DNA of 64,000 nt from Sphingobacterium multivorum (GTDB lineage: Bacteria > Bacteroidota > Bacteroidia > Sphingobacteriales > Sphingobacteriaceae). The notes under the pieces were generated by a model that made no database searches, had not been told where the DNA came from, and saw only the letters and a program-made list of their open reading frames with translations. Made by a program: the position numbers and the translations under genes. Of this stretch, positions 26,565-35,546 are shown in pieces. The stretch spans positions 682,001-746,000 of the forward strand of contig NZ_UAUU01000011.1 of assembly GCF_900457465.1 (NCBI RefSeq), written 5' to 3'. Within the stretch, counting starts at the first letter, position 1. Each line of letters starts with the position of its first letter.

Positions 26565-26897
26565 TTAGTCGTTGTTAAACCCAGAAAGCGCCGCCAATAG
26601 GGGTTTTAGTTTACGACTTTTATCGGTCAGCGAATAGATTGATGCTGTTTTACTTCGGTCTTTTTGAATGAGTCCGTCCAGCTGTAATTCTTTCAATTGT
26701 TTTGCAAGTGTACGATCGCTGACTTGGGGCAGGAGAATTTTGAATTCCGAGTAGTTCGTATCCTGCTCCAGGAGTTTGAATAGAATCGAAAGCTTCCATC
26801 GGCCACTGAATAATGCCAGCGTCTTGGAGGCGTTACAGAACTGTTGTAATGCTTTTTCATTGATTGCATTCGTCGAATTTTCTTTGCGGTCTTTCAT
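26565..26897 (-). CDS. HxlR family winged-helix regulator
   Basis: A single-domain MarR-like winged helix of 110 residues (SGRWKLSILFKLLEQDTNYSEFKILLPQVSDRTLAKQLKELQLDGLIQKD, YSLTDKSRKLKPLLAAL). A Cys near residue 21 (QQFCNASKTLALFSG) sits where redox-sensing HxlR members (HypR/YodB) carry their reactive Cys. It converges on a VOC gene with a 22-base palindrome in front, suggesting an electrophile or aldehyde response; this is inference. Confidence 0.88.
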   Translation of the reverse strand: MKDRKENSTNAINEKALQQFCNASKTLALFSGRWKLSILFKLLEQDTNYSEFKILLPQVSDRTLAKQLKELQLDGLIQKDRSKTASIYSLTDKSRKLKPLLAALSGFNND

Positions 26898-26990
26898 AGC
26901 AGCTAATATCGATCATTTCTTCTATTATTATCTAGTCGTGTGTCTGATATAAGAATTCATTTGAATAAGTTTAAAAATAAGGATAATACG

Positions 26991-28154
26991 CTATGCTATG
27001 GTTTGAAGTTGAATTGCTTTCTTCTTTTGGCTTTTTGACGGTTTCTTCTTTCTTCTTTTGTTCAACCATATCCATATTCCTGTGATGGGGAGAGAAGCGG
27101 CTAGTGTAACGGCTAAGAATACAATAATCTTAGAAGGTAATCCAAATATCGACCCCATATGAATAGATTTCATCATACGTTGAGCCTGTTGCGCCAAAGG
27201 TAATTTTTCTAAAGGGTTATTTTTAAGTAGTTGTCCGGATTTGCTGTCAAAGAAAGCCTGGTTGATCTGTAAAGTTGCATTTGAAAAATTTTCCTTAGTT
27301 AGTGCAAAAGCTAAGTCCTTCTTTTCAGGAAACGTGATAATTATATTTCCAGAGCTGGGATATAGGCTGTTTAGCTGCTGATAGATCGTATCCAGCACGA
27401 GGTAATCTGAAAAAGCCTGATTGTTGATGTTGCTGATCTTCTCTTTTGTTGATTTTTGCGTTGAACCCAATACTTTATAGAATTGTTTATTGTACCAATC
27501 GAAACTCCAGGTCAATCCCGTCAAGGTAAAAATAATTAAAAACAAAGATGCGTAAAAACCGCCCACTGCGTGAAAATCCCAGATTTTTCTTCTGAGAGAG
27601 GCTGCCATTTTTATCGTTACACGTTGTTTGAGCATGGATTTATTTTTTGGCCACCACAGGTAAATACCACTTAGGGCAAGAAAGAAAGCCGCTAGAGCTG
27701 AGATTCCAGTTAGGGTACTTCCGATTTTTTCGACGAGAAGAAAACGATGGATATCCAAAGTCTTTTGAAAAAAACGGTCACTCTGCCGACCTTTGGATAA
27801 TAGTGCTCCTGTATAAGGATTTATATATGCATACCAGTATCCGGTCTTTTTTTGTCCATACTGAATACGGAAACTACGGGAAGGATCTGCTGGAATTTCG
27901 ATGCGAAACAACTTCTTGTCCGGAAAGATAGCTTCGGCTTTTTGGGAAATATGTGCAAGGGAAAGACGATTGCTTTGTACAGTTACCTGCTGTTCTTTCG
28001 GCCATAAAAGTGGGGTAAGCTCTTTTTCAAAGCTCAATAACATCCCTGTCACGCAAACAGTAAAAAAGATTATACCAAATAATAAGCCCAAATAAAGATG
28101 CAATTTTCTAAGTATATTTTTTAGGCTTTTTTGTTTAGCTCTTTTATGTGTCAT
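26991..28154 (-). CDS. PepSY-associated membrane protein (PepSY_TM; possible siderophore-linked reductase)
   Basis: Four main membrane helices with periplasmic PepSY-type regions: LRKLHLYLGLLFGIIFFTVCVTGMLLSFEKELTPLLWP, the central YAYINPYTGALLSKGRQSDRFFQKTLDIHRFLL, LALSGIYLWWPK, RKIWDFHAVGGFYASLFLIIFTLTGLTWSFDWYN, and a last helix before a basic tail (NKRRKKKPSKSQKKK). Conserved His in LHLYLG, IHRFLL and FHAVGG may bind heme. Such proteins often accompany TonB receptors and act in ferric-siderophore reduction; no receptor lies next to it here. A hairpin and -7 element occupy its leader. Confidence 0.87.
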   Translation of the reverse strand: MTHKRAKQKSLKNILRKLHLYLGLLFGIIFFTVCVTGMLLSFEKELTPLLWPKEQQVTVQSNRLSLAHISQKAEAIFPDKKLFRIEIPADPSRSFRIQYGQKKTGYWYAYINPYTGALLSKGRQSDRFFQKTLDIHRFLLVEKIGSTLTGISALAAFFLALSGIYLWWPKNKSMLKQRVTIKMAASLRRKIWDFHAVGGFYASLFLIIFTLTGLTWSFDWYNKQFYKVLGSTQKSTKEKISNINNQAFSDYLVLDTIYQQLNSLYPSSGNIIITFPEKKDLAFALTKENFSNATLQINQAFFDSKSGQLLKNNPLEKLPLAQQAQRMMKSIHMGSIFGLPSKIIVFLAVTLAASLPITGIWIWLNKRRKKKPSKSQKKKAIQLQTIA

Positions 28155-28158
28155 AGAT

Positions 28159-28190
28159 GCGCTGTCAATCGGATGAACAGCGCAAAAATA
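28159..28190 (-). promoter_or_regulatory. Promoter -7 element and 7-bp inverted repeat in the leader of the PepSY gene
   Basis: The minus strand reads TATTTTTG (28190-28183), an exact -7 match. GCGCTGT (28159-28165) and ACAGCGC (28177-28183) form a perfect dyad directly downstream, covering the expected transcription start. It may be an operator or a leader hairpin five bases before the start codon at 28154. Confidence 0.45.
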
Positions 28191-28239
28191 TAGTATTATC
28201 AGTAATTATTCTAAATAAACGTAAAGTTTAATCGTACCG

Positions 28240-28719
28240 TTAATCGTCCCAATCCTCATTATCGTCGTAATACTCTTCTGGTCTTCTGTCAAGAGGTACA
28301 TCTTTGACCACACGAATCGCAGCATTTCCTAAGTTGACATTCACTAGAAAAGAAGGGACATTCACAGAAAAGTTCCATCGGCCATTGGTCATATAGACAT
28401 ATCCGCCCCGATAAGGATCATAGAATGTTTTGTAATCGCTAAAGTACACATGATGTCTCATGTCGTAGTGATGTGCGCTAGCCCATCTTGGACGCCCATG
28501 ATCATGTTCGTATGCATGTTTCCAGTATTTGCGATCTTGCTTATCGCGTTCGCGCACATATTTGTCGTACTCTTTTTCCCGTTTTCGAATGTATTTTTCA
28601 CGGTCCTTGTTGCCATGCCAGCCATGGTCACCATGTCCTCTGTGTTGTGCTTGTGTTAAAGCTGGCGTCGCCAGAACTAGGCTTAGGCAGCCCACCGCAA
28701 TTGAAATTAGCTTTTTCAT
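28240..28719 (-). CDS. His-rich secreted protein of unknown function
   Basis: The ATG at 28719 gives a signal peptide (MKKLISIAVGCLSLVLATPALTQAQ); a TTG three codons earlier is less likely. The mature N terminus is very rich in His, Lys, Arg, Asp and Glu (HRGHGDHGWHGNKDREKYIRK) and the middle reads HAYEHDHGRPRWASAHHYDMRHHVYFSDYK. A conserved-looking YDPYRGGYVYMTNGRWNFSVNVPSF follows and the tail is acidic (YYDDNEDWDD). A periplasmic metal-binding role is possible from composition alone. It lies upstream of the PepSY gene on the same strand but with a separate leader. Confidence 0.72.
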   Translation of the reverse strand: MKKLISIAVGCLSLVLATPALTQAQHRGHGDHGWHGNKDREKYIRKREKEYDKYVRERDKQDRKYWKHAYEHDHGRPRWASAHHYDMRHHVYFSDYKTFYDPYRGGYVYMTNGRWNFSVNVPSFLVNVNLGNAAIRVVKDVPLDRRPEEYYDDNEDWDD

Positions 28720-28891
28720 TATTCCCAAATTTTCATAGTTATTTTCTAGAATACAAAATCCTTGCCAATTGATTAGTGGTTATGTCTGATCTAATTGGTG
28801 TTGTCTGCCAGAGCTGCTTGGACTTCTTCTCAAAAGATACTGATTAGCGGGATAAGGCCTGAAATGGCGATAAATTAGATAAAAACCGTAT

Positions 28892-29467
28892 CTAATCAAG
28901 TTGAATATACATGTGATAATATTCGCCCCCTACTAAAGGAGTTTTTTTGCCGAGTTTGAAACCAATCCTTTCATAGAGTTTTTGTGCATTGGGATTCTCT
29001 AGGTCGACGAGCAGGCCAACTTTCTTAAAACCGTTTTGCTTAGCATGTGTAATCGCATAATTTAAAAGTTCTGTTCCGATGCCTTTGCCCCGTGCCATGG
29101 GAGCAACCGCAATTGAATCGATATAAAATTCGTCGCCAATTGTTTCGGCTTCTGGAATCAAATTATTATTGTACAGTTCCTTCATATGATCCAAAATAGG
29201 CTGTCTTAATTCAATAAACCGATCACCATCGTAGCCGGTTAATGAGCCCAAAATATGTCCATTGTCGTCAGTTGCGACAAAAGTATGCTCATAACTATAG
29301 AGATTACCTTTTTGCTTGAAAAGCTGCGTTAAGAAATTTACCGCTTCGTTTCGATCTTCTTTTTTGATAAAGCTAAATATAATGTCTTCCATTGCCTGGA
29401 GCATAATTTCAGGGACATGATGTGCGTCACTTTCCTCGGCACTTCTAATTTTATGATGTATATCCAT
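28892..29467 (-). CDS. GNAT family N-acetyltransferase
   Basis: A 191-residue acetyltransferase: HKIRSAEESDAHHVPEIMLQAMEDI, TFVATDDNGHILGSLTGYDGD, FYIDSIAVAPMARGKGIGTELLNYAITHAKQNG (acetyl-CoA loop R/Q-x-x-G-x-G/A), VGLLVDLENPNAQKLYERIGFK. The substrate is unknown. It stands alone between the His-rich protein gene and a divergent membrane protein gene. Confidence 0.88.
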   Translation of the reverse strand: MDIHHKIRSAEESDAHHVPEIMLQAMEDIIFSFIKKEDRNEAVNFLTQLFKQKGNLYSYEHTFVATDDNGHILGSLTGYDGDRFIELRQPILDHMKELYNNNLIPEAETIGDEFYIDSIAVAPMARGKGIGTELLNYAITHAKQNGFKKVGLLVDLENPNAQKLYERIGFKLGKKTPLVGGEYYHMYIQLD

Positions 29468-29833
29468 TTTTTTGAAGAATAAAAACGAAGTTAGTAAACT
29501 TAAATGGTTTTCGTTAAAGGGCTTTTGATCGGATTTTTTTTCAAAGACATTTTACTATAACGAGCGATATCTCGCTGAAGAGGGGATAAAGCTGGACCTT
29601 TATTGACTGTGTTATGAAATGGCTCAGGATATGGATCCTTGCGAAATCCGATAAAAGTTAATTAAATACTTCTTGTGAAAAAAATATATTGTCCACGTTG
29701 GATCGAATAGTTGATCAATGTATTTGAATATTGATCGGCTTATATTCATAAGACATTTCTTGTTATTTTTGAATCGTGTTGTTGTCAGTTATACGGCTTT
29801 CGGCAGCTTTTTTTGGATTAAAAACAAATTACA
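29468..29833. other. 366-bp intergenic region with a -7 element
   Basis: No gene is seen. GATCAAT/ATTGATC (29713-29719, 29730-29736) is a perfect 7-base dyad, and TATTTTTG at 29764-29771 is an exact plus-strand -7 match 63 bases before the ATG at 29834. The rest is A+T-rich. Confidence 0.5.
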
Positions 29834-31364
29834 ATGATTTTAAGAGCGACAGTTTCTGCTTTTTTTGGTTGCGATCATCAGCCTAATTGCGACCTTACTT
29901 GTACAGAATGCAGATCTAAATATGGTTTATGCTGCATTTTGCTGTTCGCCTTATTTTATTGTTATCGCTTTGGTTTATTTCCATTTTAATTTCTTTCGGA
30001 AGAAGTTAAAGGTCTTAGAGAAACCAAAATTCGCTTTTGAACTTGGCTACGGTTTTCTTTTTTATTGCTTATTTTCTTTATTGCTTCCGGTACTTCTTTT
30101 TTTATCAACCTTGGGTGATGAATACGAGCATCGGCTTTATGCAGATCTAGGGGGAGTGATTAAGGAAATGTTTCCCTTGATTTTAACACTCAGTATTTTC
30201 CTGACATTCTTTAGTAGCGTGATTATCACATGGGCAATAAAATCCTGGAAATATTTGGTTCCGACTTTGCTTGGATATCTTATTTTACTACCGATTATAT
30301 TCGCGTTCTCAACGACAATACGTGAGTTTAATGACCTCAGGGAAGAACGCCTAACACAAGAAGATAATATCAGAGAAGGGCGCTATAAATGGTTCTGTGC
30401 GATGAGTAATCCAGCAGCTTATCCCGTCCAGTTATATAGTGGCCGTTTTATCTTTCCGAAAGATGAAGATTATGAATTTACATTTAGTGAAGGCAATATC
30501 GTAAACTATAACGCCGTGTGGGGACAAGCTGGAGGCGGTACATATGAGCAGGTGATGTCATTGCCTAAGGCATTAGACGTTACTTGGTATTCCTTTGCTG
30601 AAGATGTTTTTTATCGCATGAACGGTCCGATTGATTATAGTAAATTGCGGAGGTTGTTCAGTACACCATACCAAGAAAAAGGAGCGATCAAAACTAATGA
30701 TGAACATTATAATAAGATTATTTTGGGTTTTGCTCCTGGCGGTGTACTTGTAGTATGGGCCAGTGGGACAGGACGTCGTCAGGTCGAAATCGGTCGTTAT
30801 CAAGCCGAAAAATTAGTGATCCATGCTACGGATACATCCAAAGATAATGGAGCGTACGGTAATGTCTTTAATCAGGAATGGCGCGATCAAGTATTGTCCG
30901 ATACATAGATTATTCCTTCGGATGTTCAACAAGCCATTGCAAATAAATCTATTCCCTATGGCTACTGGGATAAATTACGGCAACGTTATCCTGTACAGCC
31001 TAAATTTGTATTGTCTTCTGACATAAAAGCATTTGATGCGGACTTTGAGTTTTATAATTCCGAACGATTTGTCTTTGATGAGCGTCTTCGGGATATGGAC
31101 ATGGCATCTCGAGGTATTCCCAAAGATGTGTACATCAAATGGTATGATCAACATAATAACCGATGTGCTGCGCGGTTTTTGTTTGATGAAACTGAGACAT
31201 TTAAGAATTTCGCTTCATTTTTTAATGACAAAAAGGACGTTGGGGCTATGCTGGAGTTCAGTGTTGACACAAAGACTAAAATAGCAACAGCGACATTAAG
31301 AACCGATAGTGAAAGTAAGCTGCTTTTGAAAACTGAAGTAATCGACTATGGGGAGCATTTCTAA
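29834..31364 (+). pseudogene. Polytopic membrane protein with C-terminal DUF2931 domain, one frameshift and one in-frame stop
   Basis: The ATG at 29834 gives MILRATVSAF, which joins the downstream frame LVAIISLIATLLVQ when one base is removed from the T run at 29860-29866. Four or five membrane helices span about residues 5-160. The DUF2931 region follows: YKWFCAMSNPAAYPVQLYSGRF, LDVTWYSFAEDVFYR, IILGFAPGGVLVVWASG, VEIGRYQAEK. A TAG at 30906-30908 interrupts the same frame, which runs on through SIPYGYWDKLRQRYPVQPKFVLSSD and a further 120 residues. The repaired length is about 509 residues. DUF2931 function is unknown and it is usually a short lipoprotein, so the membrane fusion is unusual. 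Confidence 0.72.
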
Positions 31365-31379
31365 AATTTGGAAGTGAAT

Positions 31380-31871
31380 CTAAAGATCTTTTTTCATGTT
31401 ATAATTTGGTATTTCGACTTCAGTTCTTATTTGTATCTGCTCAGCGATAACTTTAAATCCATTTGCCTCAAAAAAGGGTTTCGCGGTTTTACTTACGTCA
31501 GCAGTCACGAAAGTTCTTTCTTGTCTTCTTGCTTCATCTTCCAATGTAGTATAAAGTTTTTGAGCAATCCCTTGGCGTTGAAAATCTTTATGGACATACA
31601 TGACATCGACATAGTTTCCATGATTGAGGGAAGCGAACCCAACCATTTTCTGATTTAGCATAGCTACAATAAAATACTGATCTTCGATTAGCCGATGCCA
31701 ACGGCCATGATTATTGACGGACAATACCCATGCTGCAATTTGCTCGTTATTATAATTATCTGCGCATACAGTCGCAATAGTTTCAGAAAATAGGATTAAC
31801 ATTTCTTGCAGATCTTGCAATACTCCTTTTCGGAGAGTCAATCCCATTGTTTTTGTTTGAATTTTGGTCAT
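31380..31871 (-). CDS. GNAT family N-acetyltransferase
   Basis: A 163-residue acetyltransferase of the short YafP/ElaA-like kind: LTLRKGVLQDLQEMLILFSETI, YFIVAMLNQKMVGFASLNHGNYVDVMYVHKDFQRQGIAQKLYTTLEDEARRQ (acetyl-CoA loop QRQGIA), then VSKTAKPFFEANGFKVI. The second Met (residue 9, MGLTLRKG) may be the true start. The substrate is unknown. It ends 15 bases from the DUF2931 gene, converging on it. Confidence 0.88.
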   Translation of the reverse strand: MTKIQTKTMGLTLRKGVLQDLQEMLILFSETIATVCADNYNNEQIAAWVLSVNNHGRWHRLIEDQYFIVAMLNQKMVGFASLNHGNYVDVMYVHKDFQRQGIAQKLYTTLEDEARRQERTFVTADVSKTAKPFFEANGFKVIAEQIQIRTEVEIPNYNMKKDL

Positions 31872-31976
31872 CTTTTGGAAAAAGTGTTAGATAAAAGGCC
31901 TGATATGCCAAACCTAATGGGTTGCAGTGGTATCAAAAGAAGGCGAAATTTAATGAAAACGTGTAATTATGTTAAA

Positions 31977-32095
31977 GTTATAAATATTATATTTATAACC
32001 GCAAGTCGGCGATCCGATTTACGAACAATAAGTCAGTATTAACCATTTTCTCGGAGGATTTTGCGTATTAATTTCACAGAATTGTTGAAATTAAT
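31977..32095. promoter_or_regulatory. Two inverted repeats upstream of the TPR-HTH regulator gene
   Basis: GTTATAAA (31977-31984) pairs with TTTATAAC (31992-31999), and ATTAATTTC (32067-32075) pairs with GAAATTAAT (32087-32095), both perfect. They lie 150 and 54 bases before the regulator start, in the space between it and a divergent GNAT gene. They are candidate operators; no exact -7 element was found. Confidence 0.4.
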
Positions 32096-32148
32096 TTATC
32101 GGTTATGCCAATAGGCAGACAGAGCGTTGAAATTGACCTTTTTCAAGC

Positions 32149-33875
32149 ATGAAGACCATATTTTATTTTTTTGTATTCGTTTCTTTGGTATTGTCAAGCA
32201 ACTTTAATCATGTATGTGGGCAATCTGTAGTGGAAATAGCTGCAATTAAAAACCCTGTTGTCCAACTGGAGGCTGCTCTTCAGTTGCCTATTAGGTTTGA
32301 TGGTGATACGATAAAATTGAAAAATGCCTTGGCGCCGTTTTTGGAATTGGCAGACAAAAAAAGAAGTGTTGCTTTAAAATGGGCTTATTATATGCGTATG
32401 GCTGACGGTTTCTCAATTGCGTTTGATCGCATAAATTCATCATCTGAGCGCTATTATCGTTTGGCTGAGCAGTTGCTCCGTGTACATCCGGATCCTGAAT
32501 TAGAAATGTTGGGTTGTGCCCGTGAAGGATATTACAACTTTATCTATAGACGGGTAAAGGAAGCATTTCCGTTCTTTTTACGAGCGAATGATTTAAAATC
32601 TAAAGTTACTATCAAAAAAATCCCCATGGTAGTCAAGCATTACCAATTTATGGCGAGTTTCTACAGCTACATTGGTGAACAGGCAAATGCTGTTGCTTAT
32701 TTAGAGGAAGCGCTACTTTTACCACGCCGGCTGCACGGGAACGTGTCGATCTGATCAATTCCATTGCTGTATATCTAGCAAAGGACTCGCTCGATCACCA
32801 AGCTTTTACCTATTTGAATCGCGCAATGGATGAAGCTAAATTGGCGAAAGATTCGGTTTGGATTGGTATCATTTCGGGTAATTTAGCAGATCATGCATGG
32901 CGAAAAGGTGAAAAGGAAAAAGCTATTGGGTTAGTTAAGAAAAATATTGAGCTTTCTATGCGTTATAATGAGCGGAAAGATGCGATGCGTGCAAATCTCA
33001 ATTTAGCCAATTGGTATATCGAATTGAAAGAATGGAAATTGGCTGAGCAATATGTGATGACCTGTGAAAGTTTGATGGAAGATAAGCCCTATTTTTTAAA
33101 ATATAAAGTAGAATTAGCAAAATCCAAGTCTAACATCATGCGGGGGTTAGGACGTGGAGGGGAGGAGCTTAAGCAATTGCATTTGTATCTGATGTTGAAA
33201 GATTCGTTGGAAAAAAGGATGAATGATAAAGAGATACAGAAAATGCTGTGGCAAAGGGAGTCTGAAAAATACAATCGGACTATACAGGCTACTGAAGAAA
33301 AACGGATTCGGACAAAACGCATGTATCAGTTTATAGGCATTGTTCTTCTCTTGATTTTTGCCATAATTGTATTGTTGGTCAATAAGTCGAAAATTAAAAT
33401 TAAGATGCGGAATACTTTACTAGAAAAAGACCAACTTGCGCTTGCCTATGAAAAACAATTGCTAGATCAGGAGCTAATGATTTTACGAAACTCTTTGACT
33501 GAATTTACAGCCACCATTCGGCAGAATGATGTCGTTATCCAGCAACTTAGGCAGGAGGTGGCGACGATTTCCGAATCTGATCCGGCGTACATCACGCAGG
33601 TTACGGATAATTTGAATGCGCTTTTGCAGCAACACATTATGACAGATGAGCGGTGGCAAAAATTCAAACATGTTTTTAACAAAGTGTATCCCGCTTATCT
33701 GACACAAATGCGGCAAACTTATCCAAAGGTTACCGAGAATGATCTTAAGATATTAGCGCTGCTCAAATTGGATTTAAGTAATGCGAGTATGAGTGAATTG
33801 CTGTGTGTTTCGGTGGAAGCCGTTCGTAAGGCAAAACAGCGATTGAAAAAAAAATTAGAGCAAACCGAAAAGTAA
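32149..33875 (+). pseudogene. Membrane-bound TPR transcriptional regulator with C-terminal HTH, one frameshift
   Basis: The order is signal peptide (MKTIFYFFVFVSLVLSSNFNHVCGQ), periplasmic TPR-like helices to about residue 380, one membrane helix (MYQFIGIVLLLIFAIIVLLVN), a cytoplasmic coiled coil and a LuxR/GerE-like helix-turn-helix (YPKVTENDLKILALLKLDLSNASMSELLCVSVEAVRKAKQRLKKKL). This layout is common in Bacteroidota for one-component regulators that sense outside and bind DNA inside. The frames join at EALL|xTTPAARERVDLINSIAVYL if one T is added to the run 32717-32720, giving 575 residues. Likely a sequencing error. Targets are unknown. Confidence 0.8.
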
Positions 33876-33939
33876 GGGAGATTCACATTTGATCCATGTC
33901 TTGAATAAAGGTGATCTCGTATTTGGAGGCTATTTAAAT

Positions 33940-33982
33940 CAAATAGATTAATCAAGTAGAGTCTACCGGATTAATCTATTTG
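33940..33982. terminator. Bidirectional terminator hairpin
   Basis: CAAATAGATTAATC (33940-33953) pairs perfectly with GATTAATCTATTTG (33969-33982), with a further GTAG/CTAC pair inside. It lies between the convergent TPR-HTH and YceI genes. Confidence 0.8.
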
Positions 33983-34009
33983 CTAAGAGCGACGAAGCGC
34001 TATCGAAAT

Positions 34010-34693
34010 CTATTTCGCATTTTTTGCAGTGACATTAAGTTCAATGTCAACGTTTTGTGCGATCATCCAATCTTGAGGGTTACCTTCTGTACCGTATGTA
34101 AGACCCCAATCTTGTCTTTGGATCGTAAATTTAGAATAGAATGTTACTTCATCACCATTGAAAGTAATTTTTGCAGGGAAAGTTACATTCACCGTTTTAT
34201 CTTTGATGGTTAAGTTACCACTAACTGTATTTGTCGCATCAGCAACAACACTTTTTCCTTGCGCTGCATCAAATGGACCAACTTTGGTGATTTCGAATTT
34301 TGCAGTTGGATATTTTGCTACGTCAAAGAAATCAGCACTTTTTAAATGTGCATCCAGATCTGATGATTTTTTGCCCCCGGATGTCGCAGGATCTACAGAA
34401 GCTGTATCTGTCAAAATAGAATTGACATCGATAGTGAAAGTACCACCAGTAACTGCGTTATTTTCAGCTGAAAGTGTTCCTTCGCTTTTCAAAACACCAT
34501 ATCTTGGGTTTAAACCGCCTTTATGGTAACCAGTCCATTTTAATGAGCTTTTATCTGCTTCAACAGTGTAAGTCTGTCCTTTTTGTTCAGTTACTTCCTG
34601 AGCAGTTGTTGTTGTTGCTTTGTCGCCATTTGTATTTTGACAAGAAGCTAACAACAGGATAAGGGCTAAACCCGAGATTAATTGCTTTTTCAT
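34010..34693 (-). CDS. YceI family lipoprotein
   Basis: A YceI lipocalin-like beta barrel that binds polyisoprenoid-type lipids in characterised members. The lipobox LLLASC (Cys about residue 18) predicts lipid anchoring. The domain starts YTVEADKSSLKWTGYHKGGLNPRYGVLKSEGTLSAENNAVTGGTFTIDVNSI, and continues LDAHLKSADFFDVAKYPTAKFEITKV and WGLTYGTEGNPQDWMIAQNVDIELNVTA. Length 227 residues. It is divergent from an HxlR regulator, a pairing often seen for YceI genes, and has its own -7 element. Confidence 0.92.
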   Translation of the reverse strand: MKKQLISGLALILLLASCQNTNGDKATTTTAQEVTEQKGQTYTVEADKSSLKWTGYHKGGLNPRYGVLKSEGTLSAENNAVTGGTFTIDVNSILTDTASVDPATSGGKKSSDLDAHLKSADFFDVAKYPTAKFEITKVGPFDAAQGKSVVADATNTVSGNLTIKDKTVNVTFPAKITFNGDEVTFYSKFTIQRQDWGLTYGTEGNPQDWMIAQNVDIELNVTAKNAK

Positions 34694-35004
34694 TTTTAAT
34701 CGTTTTATTTTTTATATGTTATTTACACTTTATATTTTGCCGCATCAACTGTGCCAATCTGCAGCTGCTGATGTTGTCGATACAAAGGTAGATGATAGAT
34801 AGTTTATTTTTGGTATCAGTTTCCTTAAAGAAACTACTTTCCAAAAAGATAGTGGTCTGTAACTTTATAAATGCGTATTTTTGTAAGAATAAAGAAATCT
34901 TGTCAGTGGCGCCAAGCTGTGCTTGTGTGTTCATTTATCGTTGATCGTATAGGGGATAAGGAAGTCTGTGAGGGTAGAGCGTACATGAATAAAAAAATAA
35001 TGTA
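34694..35004. other. 311-bp divergent control region of yceI-like and hxlR-like genes
   Basis: No gene is seen. The minus strand has TACCTTTG (34790-34783), an exact -7 element about 90 bases before the YceI start. The plus strand has TATTTTTG (34876-34883), an exact -7 element before the HxlR start. Between them AGTTTC (34818-34823) and GAAACT (34830-34835) form a dyad that the divergent HxlR protein may bind. Confidence 0.5.
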
Positions 35005-35388
35005 ATGAAAAAGGAAGCAACTTTAACGTCGTCAGGTGCATGCAAAACACGTGTGTTGGCCATTAACGATACCATGGAGATTTTGGCCGGAAAATGGAAA
35101 TTTCATATTATTGGTACCTTATTGTTGGTTGAGAAATTACGTTTTATGGAACTGCTGCGCGAAGTTGAGGGGATAGGTGCGAAGATGTTGTCTAAAGAAC
35201 TGCAGGATTTAGAAATGAACCAGCTGATCAGAAGAACAGTATTAAATACCAAACCTCTGACGGTGGAGTATGAATTGACCGAATGCGGAAAAACTTTGGG
35301 CCCAATCATCGATGAGATTACGAAATGGGGTATAACTTACCGAAGTAAGCTTTATACCAAGAATGGGGAACTGGAAGCTACGACCTAG
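35005..35388 (+). CDS. HxlR family winged-helix regulator
   Basis: The single winged-helix domain runs MEILAGKWKFHIIGTLLLVEKLRFMELLREVEGIGAKMLSKELQDLEMNQLIRRTV, VEYELTECGKTLGPIIDEITKWG. Cys13 (SSGACKTRV) is in the N-terminal position used by thiol-sensing members of the family. Length is 127 residues. Divergent from the YceI gene, which is its most likely target together with itself. Confidence 0.92.
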   Translation: MKKEATLTSSGACKTRVLAINDTMEILAGKWKFHIIGTLLLVEKLRFMELLREVEGIGAKMLSKELQDLEMNQLIRRTVLNTKPLTVEYELTECGKTLGPIIDEITKWGITYRSKLYTKNGELEATT

Positions 35389-35498
35389 TATGTAAACACG
35401 CCTTTACTTTTAGTGATAAGAGGGAGGATGCCTGTAAAGAACCTGATACGTTGGTAGCAAATCCCTTTGATTATAGGTTATGAAAACGATAATAATTG

Positions 35499-35506
35499 TA
35501 AGTTTG
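35499..35506 (+). promoter_or_regulatory. -7 element TAAGTTTG upstream of the phosphoesterase gene
   Basis: An exact TAnnTTTG match 40 bases before the ATG at 35547. A TTTG at 35466-35469 is 29 bases upstream, longer than the standard spacing. Confidence 0.45.
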
Positions 35507-35546
35507 TTCTAGAAATTACAGTCTAACCTACTAAAAAGAAGACAGG

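Noticed and set aside
30906..30908. TAG read as a recoded amino acid (pyrrolysine or suppressed stop)
   Set aside because: No pyrrolysine genes are in view and the same gene also carries a homopolymer indel, so a base error or pseudogene is simpler.
31806..32042. Forward open frame of 78 codons beside the TPR-HTH control region
   Set aside because: It starts inside the GNAT gene on the other strand and covers an A+T-rich spacer with an inverted repeat; no protein features.
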